64,000 bases of DNA from Laetiporus sulphureus 93-53 (Eukaryota > Basidiomycota > Agaricomycetes > Polyporales > Laetiporaceae), in contig NW_024468538.1 of NCBI RefSeq assembly GCF_001632365.1, forward strand, positions 171,746 through 235,745. Direction: 5' to 3'. Position numbers and translations under genes: made by a program. Numbering within the stretch: the first letter of the stretch is position 1; each line of letters begins with the position of its first letter. Positions 35,022 through 46,058 of the stretch are shown piece by piece. Under the pieces are notes generated by a model. It was not told the origin of the DNA and searched no databases. It saw nothing but the letters and a program-made list of their open reading frames with translations.

Positions 35022-36878
35022 TCAGAAGTTGACAGTGTCATTGGTATGCCGGGTGGTGGCGATACCCACTCGTGAGTTGCCTATGTCGTACACCATATAG
35101 AAGCGTTGAAGCCATGTCATGCCGTTGATAAAGTCTATGCCACTGCCAGAAGGTGAGCCGTTGTCCGATACCACAAGGTATATAACATCTGCGTCTCCGC
35201 CTATCTCGGAATTCAGCTGTAGGAAAGCTTGTCAGTGCCTCGTAGCCGGAGCTACAGATACTCGAAAACTTACTGATCGAGGCCATATTTGTGCATCACG
35301 GGTGAATTCATATTTTATCTGCTCCATAGCGGTACTCAAGACCCATTAGCTATTGAATACCTAGAACTACTCACACCATTGATGTTGAAATACATGCTTT
35401 TCAGTTGCGAATATTGCTCGCGCGTGATCTTGAGCATTTCTACGTTGTTGTCCATCTCGGCACCTGTGAGCGATTTGTACTCGTTGAATGCATCTGAACA
35501 CGCATCCCATTATCATCTCAGCCAGCAAGGCACCTCAACAAGGCTCACCGGTTGCGAGCAAGATCAGGGTTGTCCCCGTATCTATGATGCCAGACGTTTC
35601 CTCAAGGATCACTGTATCGCCATATGCTACAGACTGGTCGACTCCGACGAACTTATTGGCCGGTTCATGTGAAGTAATCGGCCTAGCTCAACAGTGAGTA
35701 CAACTGCCGTTGCTGAGAGACACTGACTCACACATAATTGATCGTGCCGGTGTATTTCGTCGAATCAATACCGCCAAAGGTGAGTTCTCTATTCTCCTCG
35801 GGCGCCGACACTGCAGGCGCGAACGATATTCCGACTCCGTAGAAGGCCAAAAGGCCTTGCAACCATGCGTTGTCTGTGACGGTCGGGATGCATTCGTCGA
35901 TGCATGGGAAGAGGGTTCCTATGATTGAACGCCCGTCACCCGATGCAATGCATAATAAGTTTAACGAGACCAACATACCACAAGTCAGGTCTATTGGCCC
36001 AATGCTGAGTGGACCATTATTAGAGGTCGTAAGTATTACTCCACGATCAACTTACCCTAGGATACCGTCGACGTCGTCGAACCCTTGCGAAAATATAGCG
36101 ACGCCAATGGATTGGTTGTCAATTGTCAGCCCCGGAGCTAGCGTGACTCGGTCTTTGACTTCGACGCCTGCGCAAGACATCGGCATATCAGTGTCCGCAT
36201 CCTCTCATACATACTACGGTGCGTCGGACGCACCTTGGAACGAGCCCGAACCGTATTCGACGGACTGCATGATGCCGTCGTCATAAACAGCCACCGTCGC
36301 AATGTAGCTCAATTGGACTCACCACCGGGTTAAGCGTCGGCACGGTGGTTCGGCTTGGAACGAACTGCTTGCCTGCGCCGACCCATGTGTTCGAGCTACC
36401 GGTATCGATTAGGAGCTCATCTGTGAAGATGCAATAAGCAACATTCTTCCACATTCTTCAAGCATAGATGATATGAATGCTTAAAAACGTACAAGTCGTA
36501 GGCGGGTCTCCGATTTCGACCTGCAATATTGATCGCATGATGTATCTGTCAAATCTCGCATCCAAATTAGAAGAAGATTCTTACTTTTACCACGTAACTG
36601 ACAACCTGGGAAGAAGCGGAAATGTCGAAAATCCCCTGCTCATTCTGGCCACCAAGATCACGCGTCCGTAGAGTCTGAGCACGCAGCTGGTCGAACCTCG
36701 CTACACTGGCATTGCTTGGGTTGTTAACCTTGCGGGTGAAGGGAAGTGGGAACAAAGGAGTGTCCGAGGCGTCGGCAGACGGAATATCAGAGAGTTCGAT
36801 GGGATCGATGAGGGGTAACGCTGTTGCGGCGAGCAGGTATAGGCCGAGGGGTATGAGGGACAGAAAATCGGGAAGCAT
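35022..36878 (-). CDS. Secreted aspartic protease, pepsin (A1) family
   Basis: Eleven exons (36878-36585, 36520-36493, 36420-36323, 36264-36234, 36167-36056, 36004-35979, 35918-35732, 35682-35549, 35493-35375, 35318-35274, 35216-35022) give 422 residues. Signal peptide (MLPDFLSLIPLGLYLLAATA), then a propeptide to about residue 90. The two catalytic Asp are D113 (LLIDTGSSNTW) and D293 (GIIDTGTTLI). The flap is VEYGSGSFQG. Other family blocks are DGILGIGPIDL, ELTFGGIDSTKYTG, FTRDAQIWPRS, IDFINGMTWLQRFYMVYD and SRVGIAT. The intron 36322-36265 was chosen because it alone keeps frame and gives NPVSVEYGSGS. Four exons are 26-45 bases. Secretion is inferred. The acceptor of the exon at 35318 is my best choice of two. 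Confidence 0.93.
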
Positions 36879-37836
36879 CTTGGGCGCGGGAGGATGGAGA
36901 GAATGCACAAGAAAGAATATATTCGGAGCTCTTATATATGGCCATCGAAGAGGCTGACCGTCATTATCACCAGAGCTCGGCAGCCGCTTCATTCCCGATG
37001 TAGAGAATGCCAGCCTCAGCGGCTTGCAGAAACATTATTTTGCATCAAGATTCTTGTAATGCGGTCACTGAGGTTGATACTTCGGTGTGGAAGGAAGAAT
37101 ATGTGCTGTCCACATGTCGGAAGGAAGACTCGATGAACGATGCTCAGGAAGTATTTTGCGGCGACAAGATCGCAGAAGCCATTCCGTAGGATAGTAGTGA
37201 TGTCCATCTTCAATATTCAATATCCAACATCCAGCACCAGCGTCGTTACGTCGTGCGATGCAACAAGCTGCGACGAAGGTAAGAGGAGGCAAGGGGTATG
37301 AGTCGATTCGCGTGGTGTGACAGACGCGTTCATGAGTGACCGTAGATCATCAGCGAGCTGTCACAAAGGTGGCCCACACCATCACATTTAATGCTGTGAT
37401 GCACAGATTCTCGATAGCAGTGCGAAGAATAACGACGATAGAGGTTTGTAGAAAATTCAATCTGCACAGCCGAGAGAAGCGGGGGCGTCGGCAACTGGTA
37501 TGAGAAGTGTCACCTAAAAGCTCCTAAAAGTTACTCTTCCGACTTCGACTCACTGGCCACTTGTTGGCATGACATTTTGAGGTCTCTGCATAGCCAGGAC
37601 GGAAAATCGGGTTATCCAACTAATTACTGAGAAATATTTGTTGCCTCTCCAAGGATAGCTTTAGCGGAAATGCACAAAGGCTTTGCGCTCACACACGGCG
37701 AAGAGCTCAGTGTGCTTCAATCTTATTTGATCGCGCTGGGGAATAGAAGAGAGGAATGCACGAGAAAAGATGACTAGCTGAGGTCTATGCAGTATATGCA
37801 GTAGGAATTATGAGCGTGAAAGTACGTGTGTTGTCA

Positions 37837-40162
37837 TTACAAGTGTCTATGCGGCAACAAAGAAGTCAAGGAAGGCTGAGAAGATGCAGCGGCAAGAGCA
37901 GTGATCGTCCCGCTCTCGCGCTTCCGGCCCACAGGCACAGCTGGAGGCTTCCGCCGCTTCGACGGTGGCGCAGGCGCAGCTCTCCGATGCGGCTTCGTGG
38001 TCGACGCTGCCGACGATAACGAAGTTGCCGACACGGGCGAGTCTGGAGATTCCGTAGCGGTTGTTGGGCATTCGACCCGGATATGCGGTGATGCGACGTG
38101 CATCTCAACTGGCTCCTGCTGCAGCGTGGTCACGTCCGTGAGCGTGTGTTTTCGCTCGTGGATCGAAAGTGACGAGAACGTCGCCATCGCTGCTGGGTCC
38201 CCGCACATCGAACCCGTACGCTCCCGCCGCCGCGGTGCGGAGGAAGTGGTGCCCATCGCCGCAACGGCGACCCTCGGCAAGCTCGCACTGCTATCCACAC
38301 TCGACTGACGCTGCGGCTCCGGATGTCCTGCACGGCTCGAATGGCCCTTCTCTTTGTGCACCCCAGATCCCGACCTCATTCTCGATTGGTTTGGGTGTAG
38401 GAGATTCTCTGCACTCCGGCTCGCCATGGCGTTCTTCCCACGGAGCGAGGGTTTGCGCTCGACGTTGAACGTGCTGATGTTTGGCGGAGAGGAAATGACA
38501 GACAAACTCGGGCTGCCCACGCGCCTGTACTCGTGCTCGTTGGGTCTGGACTTGCGAAACTGAACGCACCAGTCGCCTGAGAGACAGCGGTTAACGAGCC
38601 GCTTGGTCGTCGGGTCGACGTCCCGAATCGACTCATGCTCAATGAGCGACTCGAGGGTGCGTACAATCTGTGCGCGTTTGTACGGCATGGATCGGAGCTG
38701 TGTCTTGGTGAGAAGAGGGTGCAGTACGCGCAGATACGTATGGCGGAGCTGCTAGGAAAAGTCAATATTTGACATGTCGGAAAAGTGGATAGACGCACCG
38801 ACTCGTTGTCCTCGTCGATGTCTCCGATTTCGCGGAGAAATACGTCTACCAGGACACATAGATCATTGGTGTAAAAATACTCTGACATGCCCTTCGTGGT
38901 GAATAAAAGAAACAGCAGCTTGAGGACGAGAAGCTGCATGCACAAATCCTCCGGCGTCCGATCTGTGCCTGCCATTAGCTCGGAAATCAACCGATCATAG
39001 CAAGAATCTGACCTGCACGGTTCAGCATGAAAATCATGTTCTCTCCGAATGTCATGCTGGAGCCGGAACGTGCCATTAGCACTCGAAGCACGCGGTTCTG
39101 ATGCTCTGGCTTCTCTGATTTATGGCGATCCGAGTGCGAGGATCTGCCATCGTCGGAGCCAGAGTGAAGTGAAGCAACCATGAATTGTTCATTCAGAGCA
39201 ACCTAAACGGGTTCAGTCTAAAGCTCCAACCGACCGGGTAAAATCAGTTACTTACCAGTAACTTGATCACAGAGTAGTTGAAAGTATCATCCTGCATATG
39301 CCGTGTCTGTTCGACCAGCTCAAAAAGGTAGTCAATGAAGGTGTCCGAGAAGATCCCTATGCATGAATCAGTACATACAAGTTGAGAAATTTGACCACGC
39401 ATATCTACCTAGATCCTGCAATGACATCTTCTGAACCCTACACACTTCATAGAGCAGCCGGACGGACAAAGAACGAAGCTTCGCTTCAATAGGCACTGAA
39501 ATCGCCCGAGGGACACCCGAGCTCGTGCCAGATGTGGATCCTGAGAACGTATCCTCGACATCGGGATCAATGTCCATCAGGACGTTGTCCATAAGGAGTG
39601 GTATTAGGGGTTGCCACCGTTTCTGCGCACGCAGAAAGTTCGGATTTCGTCTGCCATATGCGAGGAGAACACTGTATATGATGAACTGCTGATGTGGGTC
39701 GGTGGCCTGCGGTCCGTGTGACGCCCTGTTTGAGATTGCTGGGCAGTATGAATAAATAGAGCCATACCTGCTGCGAGTCCTCTAAGAGTATCTCAGACAT
39801 ACGCTCCGAGTGAAAGGTGAAGAGCTCCGAGGCGACCAAGAAGTCAAATGCATGCTCCATCTGCCATGGGCTCTGCAGGTACTGTTCTGTGCGCCACTAT
39901 GACATCTTGTCCATCCGAGAATACACAGAGTGTTTGCGTCACTTACCATGGTATGCTGCACAAAAGGAGATGAAGCGTCTCAACGTCGAGTCCAGCCGGT
40001 CAAGCGTGAGACCATCCGCGATGTGCAGGATGTCTTCCAACTCTACGAAAAGGTTGTAGCCACATGTAAAATGCGTCGGGCGAGCCACGTACCTGACCAG
40101 AACTGCTGTGCATTCTCTATGAGGTAGACTATCCCGAACACGTCCATGGGTGGTACCGGCAT
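37837..40162 (-). CDS. LDB17: Ldb17/SPIN90 (Dip1) actin regulator
   Basis: Eight exons (40162-40093, 40042-39947, 39886-39768, 39706-39409, 39356-39256, 39202-39013, 38968-38799, 38751-37837) give 652 residues. The SPIN90/Ldb17 leucine-rich domain fills about residues 60-390: LEDILHIADGLTLDRLDSTL, WQMEHAFDFLVASELF, then the hallmark YFYTNDLCVLVDVFLREI, LRHTYLRVLHPLLTKTQLR and YKRAQIVRTLESL. WISH/DIP/SPIN90 proteins activate Arp2/3 without a pre-existing filament, seeding actin patches in endocytosis. The C-terminal 260 residues are basic and Ser/Pro-rich, with PPSKRRKPPAVPVG that could bind SH3 domains. The start MPVPPMDVFG was chosen as the first Met of the domain-proximal exon. Confidence 0.85.
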
Positions 40163-40625
40163 GGTGATAAGGCAATGGGAGTGCCAGGGGCGGGATGATG
40201 TCCAAGTAAGCGTTTTGTCTCGAAGCAACACCTCAACGGAGAGGATTCTCAGGTCGTCCGCTCACTGATCTCCCGTGGAAAACTGGTGAACACAGCCTTG
40301 AGCTAGCCTCTGAACGTTTGAAATGGTTTGCGGGTCGTGCGTGACGTGAAAGGGTCGAGAACGAGGACTGTAGCCTAGCGTAGCAACTTTGAGATTGACC
40401 CAGTGCGTGCACTCCAAAGTACTGCAAGATTGAGAAGCTGCAAGACGACCGATGGGTATCGAGCGGGTTTAAACGCAAAAGGAGCGGACTCGGTCGTTGG
40501 AGCTGTCACTTGTCGAAAGGAAAGCTGATGCTCCCCCCACAACTCCAAGAACGGCAATAGTTATGTAAGCGGGCTGCATTCTTGACGGCTAACTTCAGCG
40601 CGTGCACCAGTGATCTACCAGTGAT
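40163..40625. other. LDB17 upstream region and MITE left flank
   Basis: 463 bases between the LDB17 start and the transposon. No gene. CCAGTGAT occurs twice near the right end (40607-40614 and 40618-40625). The second is one copy of the MITE target duplication. Confidence 0.5.
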
Positions 40626-41243
40626 AGGCCCCGGGCAACTCTCACATATGAGTGTCGCAAGAATCTTCCAAAATCAGCCTAAAATATGCAAAGTTTTTGG
40701 CCTGAAGTATGCAAAGTGCGACAAGGCCCGTGACTATGTCACGTTATGTAACGATATGTCACGTCATGTCAGAGTCGAAAACATACGGATTTGTTGGCGA
40801 GACAGCATGGTGCTCTTGCATAACGATGTTCTGATAATCGAGGGATACATAGAATGTGTGCTTAGAGTGACTAGTGAGACTCAGGGGAAGGAGAGGATGT
40901 AGGAAAGGCTCGAATGCTCTTGGACGTAACAATGCAGACAATGCCTGCATGTATTATAACGATTATCGGGTTCAGGAAATCACTCAATTAATTTATATTG
41001 ATATGGGGCTACCATGGGTGGCCTTGTCGCATGGATATCAAGCTTTAGCCACCCGGACATGCCTTAATTGGGGGCCTCCTGACACCCATCAGGTCCCAAA
41101 ATATGCTAAGTTGCGATAAGGTTAGGGGTCTTGGAACGGCCTCAGAGGCCCTAAATATGCAATCAGCGACAAGGAAATCATGATTTTGGGCCCCTCAAAA
41201 ATGCTATTTTGCGACACTCATATATGAGAGTTGCCCGGGGCCT
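40626..41243. mobile_element. 618-bp hAT-like MITE
   Basis: Non-coding element with terminal inverted repeats of about 35 bases. Both ends begin AGGCCCCGGGCAACTCTCA read inward, followed by a near-perfect continuation (ATATGAGTGTCGCAA). It is flanked by the perfect 8-base target duplication CCAGTGAT (40618-40625 and 41244-41251). Length, lack of a transposase and the 8-base duplication fit a MITE mobilised by an hAT transposase. Inside are repeated motifs such as TATGCAAAGTGCGACAAGG and TATGCTAAGTTGCGATAAGG. It sits in the space between the divergent LDB17 and bL28m genes, ending 30 bases before the bL28m ATG. The superfamily is inferred from the duplication length only. Confidence 0.85.
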
Positions 41244-41251
41244 CCAGTGAT
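41244..41251. repeat. Target-site duplication, right copy
   Basis: CCAGTGAT directly after the right inverted repeat. The left copy is at 40618-40625. Confidence 0.85.
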
Positions 41252-41272
41252 ACCGCTCGCGAGCCGCCACCC

Positions 41273-41715
41273 ATGTTCCCCTCGACGCCGCTGCTGAAGG
41301 AGATCGTCAGCCAGCCGTTCAAGCGGTCCCAGCTGGGTCTCTTTCATGGCAAGATGAAGCAGTACGGTAACAGCGTGCCGTTCTCAAAACACAAAACGCG
41401 TCGTTCATGGCTCCCGAACATCCAGAACAAGCGGCTCTTCTCCGACACTCTGCAGCAATTCATGAGGATAAAAGTGACGGCGCGGGCGTTGAAGACGATC
41501 AAGAAAGTGTGTTGTGCTTCTAGATGGACCGAGAGGAACTTGTAGCTAACCGGAGGATACGGATGTAGTACGGAGGACTCGACCAGTACGTGCTCAAGAC
41601 CAAGTCTAACGTACTCGGTTGGGAGGGTATGCGGCTACGAGTTATGGTGCGTGAGCAGCAAGAGGCCCAGGCGCAACAAGCGAATGGCGCTGCGCAAACA
41701 GCACGAGGACCTTGA
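41273..41715 (+). CDS. MRPL24: Mitochondrial ribosomal protein bL28m
   Basis: Two exons (41273-41506 and 41569-41715) give 126 residues. It is the mitochondrial large-subunit homologue of bacterial L28. Conserved blocks are FKRSQLGLFHGKMKQYGNS, FSKHKTRRSWLPNIQNKRLF, IKVTARALKTIKK, then YGGLDQYVLKTKS and GWEGMRLRVMV. The ATG at 41273 is preceded in frame by a stop in the pre-insertion sequence, so little coding sequence can be missing upstream. The first 18 residues (MFPSTPLLKEIVSQPFKR) could act as a targeting signal. The MITE ends 30 bases before the start, so it must supply or displace the leader and part of the promoter. The yeast symbol for this subunit is used. Confidence 0.9.
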
Positions 41716-43160
41716 ACAGCTAGAGGGTGCTCTCTTGTGAGATGTCTTCTGCTGCTTGACAATGCTGCTCCTTGACACATCCTCCAGAACATGCATATCA
41801 CTTGCACTATCACAATTTCAGGGCATGGCGAGCCTTCTGCACGCACGAGACCCGGTGACGCTGTGCAAATACTAGTTGTTTGTGAGGTGGGATGTGCTCA
41901 GAGCCCAAAGGGAATCCACACCCGTTCTCTACTGTCACACGCGTAACGCTTTCATGAAATCAACATCTCGCTGGTTTTCACCTTGCTATAGTGCTTGTTT
42001 GGTTGTGTCGTAGGACGTCTGATATTCTCGATCCTCGTAATCATATTGAGCCTCAGACGCTGGATAATGTTTCTCCGGTCTGTTGCTGGATGTCACTACT
42101 CTCTTCTTAGTTCCTGCTGCTCGTGGGGACATTGGCTAAATTCTCCAAGCTTCTCTCTGTAGCAACCTTGCAGGGCATAGACGCAATTGCTGATAAGAAG
42201 CGCATGCGGAACGTCTAGGTTCCGAGTCGATGGCTAGCAATAACGTCCCGTCAGTTCATGACGGGTCTGTTTTCGAACCGAAACTTGCATCGACTCAGTT
42301 CCGCTGATGTTTGTTCGATAAATCCCGGCCGCTGCTTGTGAAGCCCACCCGGCAACTCTGTCGTGGCAAGAGAATTGTATCGAAATGCGCTGGAAAGCGC
42401 TGCACCTTCATGCATCGCTCACTCTCACGCCGCAAAGCCCGCCTGTGTAATTTCGCTGCCTTGTGAGTCATTCATCAAGGCGTGCTTGCTACAGCGTTGC
42501 TTGACATATTTTTCTTGTCGCATGGGAGACCAGCTTCCTTGATGTCAAAAGAATGGGGTAGATTGTTCCCAGTCGCTATACACCTTAGCTGGAATAAGCT
42601 TCTGATGGTCACACCCGGCTGGGCAAGTACGCGTTGATGGCTCGGACAAAAGTGAACTTTGCAGGAAGCGACTTCCCAGATAGGCACGCCGTCTCAACGA
42701 AGTTTGTGAAGGGCCTTCATCTCCATCAACACGGGAAGGCTTGCAATTCGCATATGATATAAAGTTGGAAATTACAGGTAGGAAGAGCACACGACGTCCT
42801 CGATATCGGATGACATTCAGTGTGTGTCCCGTGCTACAGCTGCACATGCGCATCTGTGCTGATGGACGGTGGGAGCGACGTAGGACGTGGGAGTGCTGCA
42901 GAGCTCATATGAATGTGTATCGCTCACCGTAGCTACGCTATCGAGTATATACGAAAGCCCAACTACCAGCATCTCTAGAGCAACTTCTCCCTCACGAGTC
43001 GCCCTACCATCGTGTGTCATCCTCAGTGACATTCTCCGAAGCTCTTCTGCACTCATTTGAACAAAGGCTCCGAGTCGAAGGGTGGGCTTTCCACTTCAAA
43101 GCACAACGAATCTCGAAGGGATAGTGAGTAACTTTGCACCCTAAATCGTTATGAAACGTC
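41716..43160. other. Gene-free stretch
   Basis: 1.4 kb between the bL28m stop and the F-box copy B. Open frames here are short and lack splice support. I see no RNA gene. Confidence 0.45.
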
Positions 43161-44548
43161 ATGAAAGCTTGCAGCCGGAATGCACGAAGGCAATTTCACC
43201 GCATGCGGGGATGTACAAACAATGGCAGCAAGGGAGCTTTGTGTGTTGAAAAGCAAGTGCCTACGATTCTGCGGTATACTCCTGTGCTGACACAAATGCT
43301 CATCAAAGCTTTGCCTGTGCTTCCTGCCGACGTATGGGAAAACGTAATAGATCATATACGAGACAATAGCAACGCCTTGACGGCCTGCACTCTCGTTTGC
43401 CGTACATGGTATCCTCGCAGTCGCTTTTACCTGCTTAGAGAGGTCTGGTTCCACAGTCAAGGAGACGTGAGAATTTGTTCGAGGATGTTGAAGAAGACGC
43501 CACAATTGTCGAAAAGAGTGGAACAGATGATCATCCAAGGGAGTGCGCACTTGGGAGAGCAGAAGCCAGAGCCAGTTCCTCACCTGTCGACGGCGGCGAT
43601 GATGCTCGCACGCAAAGTGCCCCGGCTGAAGAAGCTCTCCATCGTATTTGCATAGTGGCAAACGTCGACAATCCACAGGGACACCTTCCTGCACTTGTTC
43701 GCTTTCACCTCCATCTCCCATCTCAACCTTGCTAGCGTAATGTTCCCGTCCATTGCCGTCTTCGGGCTCCTCATATGTGCTCTGCGCAGCCTCATCGGAC
43801 TGGACTGCTGGGGGCTGACATTCATGCAGGGCACTCTTAATAGTACCGTCTTCGGCGCCCACCGCGATCCCGTCAAGATTAGGGAGCTATCCCTCAATGG
43901 GACAGGCCTAGGAGAAGTGATTAAATTCTTCGTCTCCACCGGTATTGGATCAAGCTCCAGATTCTGACCATAGGCATCTGGCTGCCCGTCGACCTTCGTG
44001 TGCTACATGAAGTGGGGTTTCAAGGACTGCTGGATTCTGCAGGCGCGTCTCTCAAGGCGCTCGAAGTGCACGTTGGTGAGATGTCGCATGTGGAGTTGGC
44101 CACAGACAACGTTGGTATGTTCTTTGATATCGTATGCTCATTTTCATTAACAAAGGAATGCATACATTGGGTGTTTTCGTGTGCTCGGAACACTGTACTC
44201 CAGAGTTTAGGGCTCTCCATTCCGGTTCCTGCAAGCGTGAACATTGCTTGGATGCATGGTGTTTTATTCACGGTCAGCTCCGGTAGCCTTGGGGACGTAC
44301 ATTTGTGCTTCGACATTTGCGGGAACACAAAGGAAAGCACTCTGGAGAGCATCCTGAACACTTGCTTGCCTTCGGTTTGCTCGCAGATAGACAAGCTTCT
44401 GTCGTCTGACACGTTCAAAGACCTCAAAAGCATAAGCCTCCTTGTGGCCGTCGACAGACTCACCAAAGCCGTCCCCGATGCCAAGCAATGGGAGGAGCAA
44501 CTTGCTCCGCGGTTTCCAGGGTTAGTCAAACGAGGTATCTTCCAGTGA
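43161..44548 (+). pseudogene. F-box protein gene, copy B, disrupted
   Basis: The F-box is clear at about 43310-43440 (LPVLPADVWENVIDHIRDN, LTACTLVCRTWYPRSRFYL). A following block reads LSTAAMMLARKVPRLKKLSI. An in-frame TAG then interrupts (after SIVFA, near 43655), with the same frame continuing WQTSTIHRDTFLHLFAF. A second break is a frameshift near 43945, where VIKFFVSTG continues as WIKLQILTIGIWLPVDLRVL in another frame. The last 550 bases are open (LLDSAGASLKALEVHVGEM to FPGLVKRGIFQ). No usable introns explain the breaks. The end matches copy A (QLTERGIFR). Substrates of the family are unknown. Recent decay is likely because most of the frame survives. Confidence 0.65.
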
Positions 44549-44859
44549 GCACGCTGTGCCTCGTATTATTCTTTTCCATAGACTTACTGTTTTAATGTTA
44601 CAGCGCCACAGCGAGAGTTAACTTGATAAAATATATAGCCCATATGGTCCATAGCGCTCGTACTCGGGAAATAGGAGGATCCGTCTTGAAATCCTCGCGC
44701 GAACATGCGAGCCGTAAGGCTGCTTGTTCGTTTGTGACAGTGCACAGCATCATCTTCCGGTGCTGCCGACTACATTGCTCCTGTGCGAATTTTGACTCGT
44801 TATCGCGATGCTTAATAGAGCTCCCTTCACTACATATCAGTCCAAGGGGATGCGCGAAC
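44549..44859. other. Spacer between F-box copies B and C
   Basis: 311 bases after copy B. No gene visible. Confidence 0.4.
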
Positions 44860-45180
44860 TGGTGCAAGGCTGCTGAAGAAGCTTTCGGAACTTTCAGAGC
44901 GTGTGCGGGGAGATACTTAGTTATCTGAGGAGCGGACCTGGCGCAGCTGTCGACGGCCGCGATGATACTCGACGTAAACTGCCCCGGCTGGAGAGGCTGA
45001 AGATTTCGATTGCGAACGGAAGTCGTGGATGATGAACCGATGCACAGAGAAACGTTCCTGCGTCTGCCCGTGATGGGGTGACGTTTCCATCGCGCCTCGT
45101 GCTCGGATCTGAGATTTAGACATGATCTCCTCGATCGCACGGCACCGCGATCGCATCAAGATCGCCTCATCCATAGTTAA
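44860..45180 (+). pseudogene. F-box gene fragment, copy C
   Basis: Just downstream of copy B, a short stretch on the same strand resembles only the middle of that gene: LAQLSTAAMILDVNCPGW (compare LSTAAMMLARKVPRLKK), KLPRLERLKISIA in another frame, then PMHRETFLRL (compare TIHRDTFLHL). Several stops and frame changes are present and there is no F-box or C-terminus. It is a tandem relic of the same family. Confidence 0.55.
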
Positions 45181-46058
45181 TCCTTTGCAATCTTGCAGTC
45201 AAATTGTAATTATAGGAGGTGCATACATTGTCCGATGAGATCGTTATAATGTCTCATGAGACAGTACACGCCAGAACGACCGCAAACTGCATCCGTTGAC
45301 TCATCGAACCCGCGAAAAAAATAAGCATAGGGCATAGGTGCTGAGCGCTGAGCAGCCATGTTCAATGTTATGAATGAGGAGACTCTGCTGCCGTTCACTG
45401 TTAACTTGTTGCACTAACTTCTCCCAAAGTGCATGTAATCGCTGTCCTATGAGTCTGGCTGGAATATTGACGCGAACCCGTCAAAGCGCGTGCGTGCCTT
45501 GTCACTGAAATGTCCCGTCTCGTTCAACTTTAAGATTGTGCGTACGCTAACCACCGCTGAGTTTTCTCGTCTCGTTCAACTTTCAGATATAAATGTTCAC
45601 ACTCTGCCTGGTACTTTTGAGAATATGGATATTATCTTGACCTATTCTCTAAAAACGCATCCGCACGGATTTCAGCTTCGGACTCACTTGATGGAGATGT
45701 AATACGAGACAGCAGACTGTATATCGACCAATCATATTTACAAGGGGATCAAGAGGTCTAAAATTCTGACAGATACATGCTACAACACATGCGGTTATCC
45801 GATCCAAGCACAACACAAGATTAACATTCCGTAAGGTTGCAAGTACAGATCCAATGGTTTCAAGTGAGTAGGCGTCAGCAAGTAGTATATAGCACAACAA
45901 GATATTCAGAAGGGCGACAGCAAGAAGACTGAGGAATCAAACAAGTCATGAGGGTATGGTACAGCAAGGTGGTATGTCGACGAAAAATTGGTCATATCAC
46001 AAACGTAGATCAAAACATCGTCACAAGGTCATGGGTTCTCGGTGTTGAAGTATCGTGT
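45181..46058. other. Gene-free stretch downstream of the giant gene
   Basis: AT-rich and without a supported gene. It includes an imperfect 23-base direct repeat around TCTCGTTCAACTTT (near 45512-45535 and 45566-45589). The 3' end of the giant transcript should lie here. Confidence 0.45.
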
